Source of the DNA: Ensifer oleiphilus
Lineage (GTDB): Bacteria; Pseudomonadota; Alphaproteobacteria; Rhizobiales; Rhizobiaceae
Assembly (NCBI RefSeq): GCF_013371465.1
Contig: NZ_JABWDU010000008.1
Coordinates: 124,001-188,000, forward strand
Length of the DNA: 64,000 bases
Direction: 5' to 3'
Of the stretch, positions 9,578 to 18,629 are shown piece after piece (the stretch's first letter is position 1; every line of letters starts with the position of its first letter). The notes beneath the pieces are model-generated. The model was not told where the DNA came from, did not search any database, and worked only from the letters and a program-made list of their open reading frames with translations. Made by a program: the position numbers and the translations under genes.

Positions 9578-9885
9578 ATGTTCGCTCCTTTTCGGGTCGT
9601 TATTGATCAACAGCACTCGCTCTTCCGGCAAACGAATCGAGCTGCAGAGACGCCACAGTTGGACGCCGATCGGACATTTCGAAGGCACCGCGCCGGACGC
9701 AGGGCCTAGCACGGAATTTTACAGTGGGCTGTTGCTCGGAGAGAACACCCGGCGCCGGTGGACACCTGCCCAAAGGAAGCCCGACAGAACAGACACAGGA
9801 TTGCTGACGCAAAGGACCAGTGGGCCGAGTGGACCTCACCGCACGGTGGCCTGGAATTAGGAATCACCTGCTATTCTCCCCCGGT
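9578..9885. other. Intergenic stretch without recognised gene
   Basis: About 300 bases upstream of the DUF992 gene and downstream of a small membrane protein gene, both leftward. It should hold the DUF992 promoter. Short open frames on both strands lack ribosome binding sites and recognisable composition. I see no repeat, hairpin or RNA gene that I can support. Confidence 0.4.
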
Positions 9886-10113
9886 TCAAAAGCCCGGGCG
9901 CGAGGGCATCTTGCGGTCGAGGCCAGCCACCCACCCGATCGCCATCAACAGGACGATCGCGGCAAGGGCAACCAACCCGATGGCGTACATCATCAGGAGT
10001 TCGACGAGACGCGGCACGAACAGCACGGTCTTGGTCAATAGCGGCTGAGCGCCACCCCATGCGGACAACGCATCCCGATTGAAGGCCTCCAGTCGACGAA
10101 CAAGGAAACGCAT
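9886..10113 (-). CDS. Small hydrophobic membrane protein, unknown function
   Basis: A 75-residue protein starting MRFLVRRLEAFNRDALSAWG behind a GAGGTGAGC ribosome binding site. Residues about 28-64 are strongly hydrophobic (LFVPRLVELLMMYAIGLVAL then AAIVLLMAIGWVAG), which could be one long or two short membrane helices, flanked by a basic N-terminus and a basic tail (DRKMPSRPGF). No family is recognised. It is on the same strand as, and 111 bases downstream of, the glycosyltransferase gene at 10225-11403 and might be cotranscribed with it. The good ribosome site and the membrane-protein composition favour a real gene. Confidence 0.55.
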   Translation of the reverse strand: MRFLVRRLEAFNRDALSAWGGAQPLLTKTVLFVPRLVELLMMYAIGLVALAAIVLLMAIGWVAGLDRKMPSRPGF

Positions 10114-10224
10114 GCTCACCTCTTCCGGCCGACAGCAAGCCCATGCGGCGCGTCGGCAACTGTCGTTTGAACGTCGCACGCCAGTCGTTGCCGGCTGGCG
10201 GCCAATCCGTCGTGCCGCGCGGCA

Positions 10225-11403
10225 TCAATGCAATGGCGTGGCGCTTTCCGGCTCACGCATCTGGAATCCGCCGATCGAAAGCTTTCCATCACCGAACGGC
10301 AGCGCACGGCGCAGGCGAAGCTCGTCGTCAATGACCGTCTGCATGCCGGCCTTGAATTTCCTGATGCTGAACTGCGCCGTGTGCGCCCTGATAACGTCGG
10401 GCCGGAACGCGTCTTCCCGCGCCTCGAAGGCGTAGATCGCCTTGATCAGCGCGTCGACGCTCTGCTGTTCGAAGAGCATGCCAGTCAGATTGGGCACGAC
10501 GGTCTCGAGCGCGCCGCCAGCGCCAAAGGCGATGACCGGACGGCCGCTCGCCATGGCTTCGACCGGCACGATGCCGAAGTCTTCCTCGCCGGGAAAAACC
10601 AGGGCACGACAGCGGGCGAGCTTCTCCTTCAGCACCGCAAAGGGTGCGCGACCAAGGAACGTCACGGTCGGGCCGGCCATGCGCTTGAGCCTGGCGATAT
10701 CCTGTTCCTTGCCGTCGCCTATCACGACCAGGTTCTTGCCCATTTTCGTGAAGGCTTCCACGGCCAGGTCGATCCGCTTGTAGGGAACGATCTGGCCGGC
10801 GCAGAGGTAAAAGTCCTCGATTTGGGTCGAAGGTGCGAAGTCCTCGGTGCTGACGGGGGGATAGACCACGGTTGCCGGGCGCCGATAGTATTTGCTGATG
10901 CGTGCTGCCACGTGATGCGAGTTGGCGACAAAGCGGTCCACCCGCATGCTGGTGTTGACGTCCCAGGTCCGCAGCATCGGCGCCAGCACCGGCATCATCA
11001 TCCGCGACAGGAGGCCAGCACTCGACCGATAGGCGTGATAGTGATCCCAGAGGTAACGCATGGGCGAATGGCAATAGCAGATATGGGCCGCATGCGGCGG
11101 CGGAATGATCCCCTTCGCCGGTCCGGATTCGCTTGAGATGATCAGGTCGTAACCGCTGAGATCAAGACTTTCGAGCGCGAAGGGCATCAGCGGCAACAGC
11201 GACTGATAATGTCCGATGGCGCCGGGAATGCGCTGCAGGAACGACGAGGTGACCTTGTGCTTCTTGATCGTATCGGACACGCGGCCCGGATCATAAACCA
11301 AGGTGAAGATGTCGGCCTCGGGATAGAGATCGCATAGCGCCTCGATCACCTTCTCCCCACCCCGCATCGATACCAGCCAGTAATGAACGATTGCGACGCG
11401 CAT
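10225..11403 (-). CDS. Glycosyltransferase family 4 (WbaZ/mannosyltransferase-like)
   Basis: A 392-residue GT-B fold transferase. The N-terminus MRVAIVHYWLVSMRGGEKVI is the hallmark of the WbaZ-like group, followed by HICYCHSPMRYLWDHYHAYR. The C-terminal donor domain shows AGQIVPYKRIDLAVEAF, VVIGDGKE and FPGEEDFGIVPVEAMASGRP (the E-x7-E type site). It would add a sugar from a nucleotide donor onto the lipid-linked repeat unit at the cytoplasmic face of the inner membrane. It is divergent from the export gene at 11735, sharing the 331-base promoter region, which ties it to the polysaccharide locus. Confidence 0.9.
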   Translation of the reverse strand: MRVAIVHYWLVSMRGGEKVIEALCDLYPEADIFTLVYDPGRVSDTIKKHKVTSSFLQRIPGAIGHYQSLLPLMPFALESLDLSGYDLIISSESGPAKGIIPPPHAAHICYCHSPMRYLWDHYHAYRSSAGLLSRMMMPVLAPMLRTWDVNTSMRVDRFVANSHHVAARISKYYRRPATVVYPPVSTEDFAPSTQIEDFYLCAGQIVPYKRIDLAVEAFTKMGKNLVVIGDGKEQDIARLKRMAGPTVTFLGRAPFAVLKEKLARCRALVFPGEEDFGIVPVEAMASGRPVIAFGAGGALETVVPNLTGMLFEQQSVDALIKAIYAFEAREDAFRPDVIRAHTAQFSIRKFKAGMQTVIDDELRLRRALPFGDGKLSIGGFQMREPESATPLH

Positions 11404-11734
11404 GGCGCTCCCCTACTGCAACGATCCTGCCGCAGCATGGGACAGAGGGACCTCGCGTGCACAGCGCCAAGATCGGTCCGGCAGTGCATCCGAAGGAACG
11501 ATCGTCCTACTCGAAAGGTTTAGGGGCCGGTGCCGGCCAACCGGGGTTTATCCATCGGCCGGGGCAATCCTATCCGATGGTGCCGCCGGTTTAGAAATTC
11601 TCCCCTAAAGGGATTAGCCGCGATTAGACCGCAGGGAATTTACCTCGAACGTTTTGGGCCGACAATCAATCCGACGCGCCACGCCAAGCTGAACTGTCCA
11701 GCACCGCGGCGCGCAGGAACATCTGCGAGGCCCC
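11404..11734. promoter_or_regulatory. Divergent promoter region of the polysaccharide locus with CCCCTAAA and TTAG repeats
   Basis: This 331-base gap separates the leftward glycosyltransferase gene from the rightward export operon. It carries TTTAGGGG at 11519-11526 and its reverse complement CCCCTAAA at 11602-11609. Directly after the second copy come two TTAG boxes with six bases between them (TTAGccgcgaTTAG, 11614-11627) preceded by AAAGGGA. The same AAAGG...TTAG-N6-TTAG arrangement occurs before the PKS-NRPS operon (39901-39919). I propose it as an operator shared by both operons; no coding sequence was found here. Confidence 0.45.
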
Positions 11735-13060
11735 ATGCCCCATGCCGATCACAGTCTTTCCTATCGCCTGTCGTGCCTTGGCCGTGCCTCGACCCTGTGT
11801 CTTGCGATCGGCCTGAGCGCGCTTGCTCCACTCCATCAGGCGCAAGCGGAGCCGGTGTTCCGCCTGCAGCCTCAAACGAGGGTCAAGGTCGCGATCGTCG
11901 AGTGGGTCGCCTCGACAGGAGAATACAAGGAGTGGACCGCGCTCAACGGCGAATATGTCGTCTCTCCCGCCGGCACGATCTCGGTTCCGCTGGTTGGCGA
12001 AGTCAAGGCCAGGGATAGAACGCCCGCGGAACTGGCGGCCACCATCGCCGATCTCCTGAAGGAGCGTACAGGACTCAGCAAGGCGCCGGAGACATCCGTC
12101 GAAGTTGTTCGTTACCCGATGATCTACGTCACGGGCCTGGTCGATCGGCCGAGCGAACTCGAATTCCGGCCCGGCATGACGGTGATGCAGGCGGTGGCGA
12201 TGGCCGGCGGACGCGAACGCCGCACGAACCCTGCCGGCGGCTACTCGGACATGGAGCAGATTCGCTACACCGGCGAATTGAACCGGATGGAACTCGAGAT
12301 GATGCAACTGGCCGCCCGTCGCGCCCGACTGAGGGCCGAGTTCACCGACAGCACCAAAATCGAATTTCCCCAGGCGCTCAAGGCGGCCACTGGCGCCGCC
12401 ATACAGCAGATCGTGCGCGACGAGAGCACCCTCTTCGACGCCCGGGTCGAGGCCATGCGCCGCCAGCTTGATTCCCTTGCCGAACTCGGCACGCTTTTGA
12501 AGAACGAGATCGACGTGCTCGACGAAAAGACGGCGGTGCAGCAACGTCAGATCGAGATCGCCCAGGATGAGCTCAAGGGCATCTCGAAGCTGGTGAATGA
12601 CCAGACCGTGACGAAGTCGCGGCAGACATCGCTGGAACGGATCGTCGCCGAACTGCAAAGCGATAAGCTCGACCTGCAGGTCGCCGCCATGCGCGCCAAG
12701 CAGAAGCTCAGCGAAACCGAACGCGATGCGGTGACCTTGCAGGGTCAGCGCCGCACAGAGGCCGGCCGCGATCTGCAGACGACGGAAGCCGCGATCGAGG
12801 ATCTGAAGCTCAAGCGCAGCACGACGCTGCAACTGCTGCAGATCAACGGTGCGTCCCTCTCCCGCTTTGCCGACATGAAGGCGATGGACCTCGAGCCGCT
12901 TGAATACTGGATCACCCATGGCGGCGGCACCGAACCGGCCGTGAAGGTCACGGAGGCAACGTTGCTCGTGCCGGGCGACGTGCTCGACGTACGCTCGGCG
13001 CTGACGGCGGCGCTGGACAAAAAACTTCTGACGTCGGTCGGCATCGAACAGTCCCAGTAG
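11735..13060 (+). CDS. Polysaccharide export protein, ExoF/Wza type with SLBB domain and long coiled coil
   Basis: A 441-residue secreted protein. Residues 1-38 form a signal peptide (LCLAIGLSALAPLHQAQA). Residues about 40-120 match the polysaccharide export (Poly_export) domain, with YVVSPAGTISVPLVGEVKA; an SLBB beta-grasp domain follows (IYVTGLVDRPSELEFRPGMT). Residues about 175-385 are heptad-rich and predicted coiled coil, as in ExoF of S. meliloti. It should form or gate the outer-membrane exit for the polymer. It is first in the rightward operon, 46 bases ahead of the co-polymerase gene. A purine-rich GCGAGG precedes the ATG. Confidence 0.88.
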   Translation: MPHADHSLSYRLSCLGRASTLCLAIGLSALAPLHQAQAEPVFRLQPQTRVKVAIVEWVASTGEYKEWTALNGEYVVSPAGTISVPLVGEVKARDRTPAELAATIADLLKERTGLSKAPETSVEVVRYPMIYVTGLVDRPSELEFRPGMTVMQAVAMAGGRERRTNPAGGYSDMEQIRYTGELNRMELEMMQLAARRARLRAEFTDSTKIEFPQALKAATGAAIQQIVRDESTLFDARVEAMRRQLDSLAELGTLLKNEIDVLDEKTAVQQRQIEIAQDELKGISKLVNDQTVTKSRQTSLERIVAELQSDKLDLQVAAMRAKQKLSETERDAVTLQGQRRTEAGRDLQTTEAAIEDLKLKRSTTLQLLQINGASLSRFADMKAMDLEPLEYWITHGGGTEPAVKVTEATLLVPGDVLDVRSALTAALDKKLLTSVGIEQSQ

Positions 13061-13106
13061 CAGCGGCAAATCGGTTGAAGCGCAGTGAATTTCGTGGGGA
13101 ACACAA

Positions 13107-15380
13107 ATGGTCGTGCATGACATCTCAAAAATCGTGATGGATGAGAATTTCGAGGCCAAGCGTTCGGCCGGCCAGGAGAGCATATCCTTCCGCGATGTTT
13201 CCGACTTCCTGCGGCGCCATCTCGTTCGCATCGGGATCTGTGGCGTGATCGGGCTTGCGCTCGGCGCCTTCTACATCCTCAACACGGCACCGACCTTTAC
13301 AGCGACCGTCCGTCTGGTGATCGACCCTGAACAGGGGCGCATCGCCTCGCAGGATGCCTCGACCGGAACAATCATCATCGAAGCGGCCGAGATCGCCAGC
13401 GAAGTCGAAATCGTCAAGTCCGAAGCGATCGCTCGTGCCGTCATCGAGCAGCTCGACCTGACCAATGACCCGGAGATTGTCGGCGGCGGCGTCTCGATCC
13501 GTGGCATGATCGGCTCGCTATTTTCCCCTGCCGCCAAGAACTCCGACAAAGATGCGGCCGACGACGAGTATCTGATGCGCCGCACCATGGCCGCGTTTCT
13601 CTCGCGCGTTACCGTGCGGCGCGTCGGCCAATCCTACGTGCTCGAGATCGGCTATTCTTCCACGGATCCCCAGAAAGCTGCGAAGACCGCCAACGCCATT
13701 GCCGGCGCCTACATCCGCACCGGCATGAACGAGAGATCCGACGCCGCAAGAAGCGGCGCCAAGTGGCTCGAAAGTCGCCTGATCGAAGTCGGCGCGCAGG
13801 CACGCGCAGCCGCCATGACCGTGGAAGAGTTTCGCGCCAAGAACGACATCACGACGGTCGGCACCGCGTCGACGCTCGACCAGCAGCAGCTTTCCGAACT
13901 CAGCAGCCAGATGCTCGCAGCGCGCGCTGCGACAGCGGCCGATACCGCTAAACTGATGACGCTGCAGCAGCTCATGTCGAACGACACGATGATCGGCAGT
14001 GTCAACGACAGCCTCGACAACCCGCAGATCCAGAAACTCAACGACGAAATGCGCCTGGCGAAAGCCAAGCTCGACAATCTCAAGACGCGATACGACAGCG
14101 GAAACCCTGCAATTGCCGCCGCCGAGGCCGACATCGCGCGGCTGGATGCTTCTCTTCGCAACGAATTCCTGCGCATCGAACAGTTCTACAAGTCCAATGT
14201 CGAGATCGCCAAGACCCGCGAAAAGTTGCTTGAGAGCGAGCTTGCCAATCTGACCGCGACGGGTGCCGGCAAGAACGTTGCGCGCGTCGAACTTTCCGAG
14301 ATGGAAAGCCGCGCGACGACCTATCGCAACATGTACGAGGGTATTCTTCAGCAGCTCATCGGCGCGCTGCAAAAGCAATCCTTTCCTCTGGGCAAAGCAC
14401 GCATCGTGACGGCGGCAACGGCGCCACTGGGAAAGACCTGGCCCAAACCTTCGACGATCTTGCCGTTCTCGCTGATGTTCGGATTGGCGACGGGGCTGAT
14501 GCTCTCGGTGCTGCGTGACGGTCTCGACCGCCGCGTCAGCTCCAGCGAACGCCTGCGTGCCGAACTCGGCATTACCTCGCTCGGCCACGTGCCGATGTTC
14601 AGAAGCAGCCCCCGTCCCCATCAGCCTCCGATCGCCTCCACGATGCTGCCGCTCAGATCGGTCCTGGACATGCCCTATTCGCGGTTCTCCGAGGCGTTAC
14701 GCGGCGTGAAGAACTCCGTCGATTCCGCGTTCCCCGCCAATGCATCGGCAGTGATCGGGGTGACCTCGGTCGGCCCGGGCGAAGGCAAGACCACGATCGC
14801 TGCCAATCTCGCCCAACTCTACATGAACGAAGGCACATCGGTCCTGCTCGTCGATGCGGATTTCATCGGCTCTCGCCTCAGCCGCGTCGCCACCGAGGAC
14901 GGCGCGGGCTTCGGCATGGAGAGCCTGCGGATCCTGGGCATTCCCGGCCAATATTCGAGACGCAGGTCGAGTGAGGGACAACAGCATGTCGAGGAATTCG
15001 ACGGCAAGGCGGTGCGCTGCGTTCCGGTTCTGACCGTCGAACAGACGCGCAAGGCCGCCGTCGGACATCAACGATACGGCCACCTGCCGGCGCTGAAATC
15101 GGAGCTGGAACTGCTGAGACAACGCTACAAGGTGATCATCGTTGACATGTCCGGCTTCGAAGATTCGGCCGACACGCGCGTGATCTGCACTTATCTCGAC
15201 GGCATTGTCGTGGTTCTCGGACAATCCGACAAGATGACTGTCGAACGGCTCGGCGAGGCCCTGTCGACATTCGGCAAATCGCGTGTCGCGTTGCTCGGTG
15301 TGATTTCCAACAGAAGCGACGGCCCTCGCCGGACCAACATTCGCTGGGACCGAAAACAATGGCGCAAGTTCAAGAAATGA
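13107..15380 (+). CDS. Polysaccharide co-polymerase/ATPase, ExoP/Wzc type, without Tyr-rich tail
   Basis: A 757-residue inner-membrane protein. Residues about 38-62 are the first membrane helix (RIGICGVIGLALGAFYIL), followed by a Wzz domain, a long coiled coil, and a second helix (ILPFSLMFGLATGLMLSVL) with the Pro-rich approach TWPKPSTILPF. The C-terminal ATPase domain has Walker A GPGEGKTT (about 551-560), Walker A' VLLVDADF and a Walker B IIVDMS. It controls chain length and couples polymerisation to export. The C-terminus (RRTNIRWDRKQWRKFKK) lacks the tyrosine cluster that bacterial tyrosine kinases of this family usually autophosphorylate. An alternative start lies 30 bases downstream at 13137. 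Confidence 0.9.
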   Translation: MVVHDISKIVMDENFEAKRSAGQESISFRDVSDFLRRHLVRIGICGVIGLALGAFYILNTAPTFTATVRLVIDPEQGRIASQDASTGTIIIEAAEIASEVEIVKSEAIARAVIEQLDLTNDPEIVGGGVSIRGMIGSLFSPAAKNSDKDAADDEYLMRRTMAAFLSRVTVRRVGQSYVLEIGYSSTDPQKAAKTANAIAGAYIRTGMNERSDAARSGAKWLESRLIEVGAQARAAAMTVEEFRAKNDITTVGTASTLDQQQLSELSSQMLAARAATAADTAKLMTLQQLMSNDTMIGSVNDSLDNPQIQKLNDEMRLAKAKLDNLKTRYDSGNPAIAAAEADIARLDASLRNEFLRIEQFYKSNVEIAKTREKLLESELANLTATGAGKNVARVELSEMESRATTYRNMYEGILQQLIGALQKQSFPLGKARIVTAATAPLGKTWPKPSTILPFSLMFGLATGLMLSVLRDGLDRRVSSSERLRAELGITSLGHVPMFRSSPRPHQPPIASTMLPLRSVLDMPYSRFSEALRGVKNSVDSAFPANASAVIGVTSVGPGEGKTTIAANLAQLYMNEGTSVLLVDADFIGSRLSRVATEDGAGFGMESLRILGIPGQYSRRRSSEGQQHVEEFDGKAVRCVPVLTVEQTRKAAVGHQRYGHLPALKSELELLRQRYKVIIVDMSGFEDSADTRVICTYLDGIVVVLGQSDKMTVERLGEALSTFGKSRVALLGVISNRSDGPRRTNIRWDRKQWRKFKK

Positions 15381-16297
15381 TGCCGGCAACGGACAAGCAT
15401 CCCGGCGGTCGCCCGGTAACGGTTGCCATCGGCATACCGAGTTGCGGGCGAAGAGACATTCTCTCCGCTGTCCTGCCGCTCATCGCCCGGCAGTCCCGGC
15501 AACCGGACGCGATCTATGTCTGCCTGTCGTCGCCCGAGGATATGGACCCTCGCTGTGTCGAGGGGCTCGCCTGCCCTGTCACCGTAATCCTGTCGGAACG
15601 TGGCCTGTGCCGCCAACGCAACCGGATACTGGCGGAAGTAAGCACCGATATCATTCTGTTCCTCGACGATGATTTCCTGATGGCGCCGTCCTATGTCGAT
15701 GAACTCGTGGCGCTGTTCGTCAGCCAGCCCGACGTCGCCATGTGCACCGGCACCGTCATCGCCGACGGCATCATCGGTCCCGGCATCGCAATCGATGATG
15801 GGCTTGAGATGATAGAGGCCGGCTTGTCTCGGGCGGATCTTCCGACGACCTTCTCGCCGATTTACAGCGCCTACGGCTGCAACATGGCCGCAAGGACTGC
15901 CGCGATCCGGCGCTCAGGGTTACGCTTTGACGAAAATCTGCCGCTCTACGGCTGGCTCGAAGATGTCGATTTCAGCCGCCTGGTCGCCGAGCATGGGCGT
16001 GTCGTTCGGTCGAGCCGACTGCTGGGTGTCCACCTTGGAACGAAGAAGGCCCGCACCCCTGGCATCAAGTTCGGCTACTCGCAGATCGCCAACCCGATCT
16101 ACCTGATGCGCAAACACACGATGAGCATCCGTCACGCCACCGTCCAGATGGCGCGAAACCTGATCGCGAACATGGTCAAGGTCTGGAACCCGGAGCCGTG
16201 GGTCGATCGGAAAGGGCGCCTGCGCGGCAATGCCCGCGCGGTGATGGATCTGCTGACCGGTCGGCTCGCACCGCAGAACGTCGAAAGGCTCGAGTAA
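15377..16297 (+). CDS. Glycosyltransferase family 2
   Basis: A 306-residue GT-A fold transferase. It starts at an ATGA junction: its ATG overlaps the TGA of the preceding co-polymerase gene, implying translational coupling; an in-frame ATG six codons earlier is also possible. The N-terminus has VTVAIGIPSCGRRDILSAVL, then GLCRQRNRILAEVSTDIILF and the metal-binding LDDDF, followed by the acceptor-side motif GWLEDVDFSRLVAEHG. It should add one sugar to the lipid-linked repeat unit in the cytoplasm. The next gene begins five bases after its stop. Confidence 0.9.
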   Translation: MMPATDKHPGGRPVTVAIGIPSCGRRDILSAVLPLIARQSRQPDAIYVCLSSPEDMDPRCVEGLACPVTVILSERGLCRQRNRILAEVSTDIILFLDDDFLMAPSYVDELVALFVSQPDVAMCTGTVIADGIIGPGIAIDDGLEMIEAGLSRADLPTTFSPIYSAYGCNMAARTAAIRRSGLRFDENLPLYGWLEDVDFSRLVAEHGRVVRSSRLLGVHLGTKKARTPGIKFGYSQIANPIYLMRKHTMSIRHATVQMARNLIANMVKVWNPEPWVDRKGRLRGNARAVMDLLTGRLAPQNVERLE

Positions 16298-16301
16298 CAT
16301 C

Positions 16302-17609
16302 ATGGCTCCCCTGCCGCCCGACCGCGTCGTCGTCATAAACGATCGCTCCACCAAGGTCGGTGGCGCCACGAACCTCGCCATCCTGTCGGCAGAGCTGCTT
16401 CAGCAGCGCGGCATACCGGTGACGTTCTTTGCCGGCGACGGCGCGCCAACCAACAAACCGTCGGATGATACGATCAATCTCGACGCCGTTCCCCTGATGG
16501 AACGGCGGCGGAGCGACGCACTGCGTTTCGGCCTATACGATCCGCCCGTCTATGAGAGACTGAGCGGGTTGATCTCCAGTCGCGACACGCCGTCGACGAT
16601 CTACCATGTCCATGGCTGGTCGAAGATCCTTTCGCCGGCGATCTTTCGGGCACTCGCGCCTGTGCGCGATCGCGTCGTTCTCCACGCTCACGATTACTTC
16701 CTCGCCTGCCCCAATGGTGGCTTCGTCAATTACCAGACCCATCGTGTCTGCGAGTTGAAGCCGATGTCGGGTCGTTGCCTCACAACGCAATGCGACAAAC
16801 GCGGTCTGCACGAGAAGGCCTGGCGCACGGCGCGGCATATGCTGCGGGAGCAGCTCTTTCCAACCAAGCGAATGGCCGCAAACATCATCGTCGTGCACGA
16901 GAGGATGCGCGCTTACTTCGAGCGCGCCGGCATAGATGGCACCCAGATCGAAACGATCCGCAATCCAGTCCTTCCCTTTGTCGCCCCAGGGCTCCAGCCC
17001 TGGACAAACCGCAACTTCGTGTTCGTCGGCCGATTGGAACCCGAAAAGGGGTTCGAGGATGCGGCGAAGGCGGCCAAGCTTGCCGGGCTGCCCCTTCACT
17101 TCGTCGGCGACGGTGCCGGGCGCGCGCTCATCGAAACACGGTTTCCCGATGCCACGGTTCACGGTTGGAAGACCAAGGACGAGATGCGGGATATCATTCG
17201 CAGTGCACGCGCCGTCGTGGTTTCCTCGCGTGTGCCGGAACCGTTCGGGCTCGCCGCGCTCGAAGCCGTTTCATGCGGCATACCGGTCATCCTGCCTGAC
17301 GCCGCCTTGCTCGCGGACGAAATCGTCGCCCTGGGCTGTGGGCTCAAGTTCCGGATTGCCGATGTCGAACATCTCGCAGCCGCGATGCGGTCCATCGCCG
17401 CAGACGACGCATGGGTGCATCGGATGAGCGACAACTGCCTGAGAGAGGCAGCCAGGCTTGCGCATTCGCCGGAAACCTGGGCGGACGAGTTGATCGCTCT
17501 CTATGGCCGCGTGCTGCAACGCGCCAACCGGGCCCCGAGCGATGTTGTGCCAACGCACATGGCCCCATCTGGGACCGCATACGATCTGCAAGATGGAGGT
17601 GTTCGATGA
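16302..17609 (+). CDS. Glycosyltransferase family 4
   Basis: A 435-residue GT-B glycosyltransferase. The N-terminal acceptor domain contains VVINDRSTKVGGATNLAILS and the HAHDYFLACPNGGFVNYQ segment with several nearby cysteines (CELKPMSGRCLTTQC). The donor domain has FVFVGRLEPEKGFEDAAKAA, HFVGDGAGRALIE and VVSSRVPEPFGLAALEAVSC, which carries the conserved glutamates. It belongs to the rightward export operon, five bases after the GT2 gene, and should extend the repeat unit. The donor sugar cannot be told from sequence. Confidence 0.9.
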   Translation: MAPLPPDRVVVINDRSTKVGGATNLAILSAELLQQRGIPVTFFAGDGAPTNKPSDDTINLDAVPLMERRRSDALRFGLYDPPVYERLSGLISSRDTPSTIYHVHGWSKILSPAIFRALAPVRDRVVLHAHDYFLACPNGGFVNYQTHRVCELKPMSGRCLTTQCDKRGLHEKAWRTARHMLREQLFPTKRMAANIIVVHERMRAYFERAGIDGTQIETIRNPVLPFVAPGLQPWTNRNFVFVGRLEPEKGFEDAAKAAKLAGLPLHFVGDGAGRALIETRFPDATVHGWKTKDEMRDIIRSARAVVVSSRVPEPFGLAALEAVSCGIPVILPDAALLADEIVALGCGLKFRIADVEHLAAAMRSIAADDAWVHRMSDNCLREAARLAHSPETWADELIALYGRVLQRANRAPSDVVPTHMAPSGTAYDLQDGGVR

Positions 17610-17698
17610 AACGGCATCGATCGCCGCTGCAAACCAACGGTGGGCAAGGGGCATGCCCACCTGGCGAAACCTGCGAGCAGACTGGCCCTTCGCGATTA

Positions 17699-17729
17699 GC
17701 AGGTTTACCCGGCTGCGCTTTAAACCTGC
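17699..17729. promoter_or_regulatory. Perfect 9-bp inverted repeat before the initiating sugar transferase gene
   Basis: GCAGGTTTA (17699-17707) and TAAACCTGC (17721-17729) are exact reverse complements separated by 13 bases. They lie in the 229-base gap between a glycosyltransferase gene and the sugar transferase start at 17839. The arrangement fits a dimeric regulator site or the stem of a weak mRNA hairpin; there is no T-run after it, so a classical terminator is unlikely. A single TTAGC box overlaps the left arm. Confidence 0.4.
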
Positions 17730-17838
17730 CTGGGGCGTACCTCCATTGGACTAGGCCCTGCCCATCAGGATCGATTGTAAATCCAGGCGCTCGCTGGCAG
17801 CCTGTTAAAGGCGAACGGTGTTGGGAGGGGTGAGAGAT

Positions 17839-18516
17839 ATGCTGTCTGTTTCTGATGGCGCTGCACGTCAAGGACACTCCGCGCGCGGAACCATCGCAGC
17901 ACGACGCGGCAGCAGATCCAAGCGATTGGTCGACGTGACCGTATCCGTCATGGCGCTCGTCTTCCTTGCGCCGGCACTTGCGCTGATCGCGATAGCCCTT
18001 GTCATGGTCGATGGCGGACCGATCATCTTCCGACAAGCCCGCGTGGGTGCGCAGGGCAAGATGTTCGAGTGCCTCAAATTCAGGACCATGCGCCGCGATG
18101 CGGCGGAAAGGCTTGCCGAGCTTCTGGCCACCGACCCCGAGCGAAACCGGGAATGGATGGAAAAGCGCAAGCTCGTTGGCGACCCGCGCGTCCATTGGCT
18201 AGGCAAGATCCTCAGGATGACCTGTCTCGACGAGTTGCCGCAGTTCTACAACGTGCTGCGTGGCGACATGAGCCTTGTCGGGCCTCGCCCGATCTCGCTG
18301 GAAGAAACGGAAAAGTACGGCCCGAACCTGCACTACTACACGGCGCTGAAGCCCGGCATCACCGGCATGTGGCAGGTGCGAAGACGGCCGGAGACCACCT
18401 ATGACGAGCGGGTTCAGTTCGACATCGACTACTATCAGTCCCGGTCGATCTACCTCGACATCGTGATCATCGTAAAAACGGTGGGCGTCGTCCTCTTTGC
18501 AACAAACGAGATCTGA
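17839..18516 (+). CDS. Initiating sugar transferase, ExoY/WbaP type (polyprenyl-phosphate hexose-1-P transferase)
   Basis: A 225-residue bacterial sugar transferase. One N-terminal hydrophobic helix (VTVSVMALVFLAPALALIAI) precedes the catalytic part with IIFRQARVGAQGKMFECLKF and RTMRRDA, then LDELPQFYNVLRGDMSLVGP and RP, GITGMWQV, and DYYQSRSIYLDIVIIVKT. It should transfer a sugar-1-phosphate to undecaprenyl phosphate, the first step of the repeat unit. Start 17839 is preferred over an ATG 21 bases earlier because a GGGAGGGG lies just before it. Its own upstream gap suggests an internal promoter within the export operon. Confidence 0.92.
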   Translation: MLSVSDGAARQGHSARGTIAARRGSRSKRLVDVTVSVMALVFLAPALALIAIALVMVDGGPIIFRQARVGAQGKMFECLKFRTMRRDAAERLAELLATDPERNREWMEKRKLVGDPRVHWLGKILRMTCLDELPQFYNVLRGDMSLVGPRPISLEETEKYGPNLHYYTALKPGITGMWQVRRRPETTYDERVQFDIDYYQSRSIYLDIVIIVKTVGVVLFATNEI

Positions 18517-18527
18517 AGGGTGGCGTT

Positions 18528-18629
18528 TTACCAGATGAAAAAGATCACGGCCGCCCAGAAGACAAGGCACAACACGACCACAAACCAGCGAATGGCCAGC
18601 TTCGTGTTCCATGAAGACCGATTGGTCAC
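18528..18629 (-). CDS. Very small membrane protein (33 residues), unknown
   Basis: A GTG start on the minus strand with AGAGG nearby opens a 33-codon frame: MTNRSSWNTKLAIRW then FVVVLCLVFWAAVIFFIW. The first half is polar and basic, the second half is a single hydrophobic helix ending in tryptophan right before TAA, a layout common in small single-pass membrane proteins. It lies antisense to nothing, in the gap between the sugar transferase stop (18516) and the flippase gene. No family is recognised. It would be missed by gene callers with a 100-residue cut-off. Evidence is compositional only. Confidence 0.45.
   Translation of the reverse strand: MTNRSSWNTKLAIRWFVVVLCLVFWAAVIFFIW

Noticed and set aside
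11666-13231. Open frame on the minus strand opposite the export protein gene
   Set aside because: The plus strand encodes a complete ExoF-type protein with signal peptide; the antisense frame has no recognisable domain and only reflects high GC at third positions.
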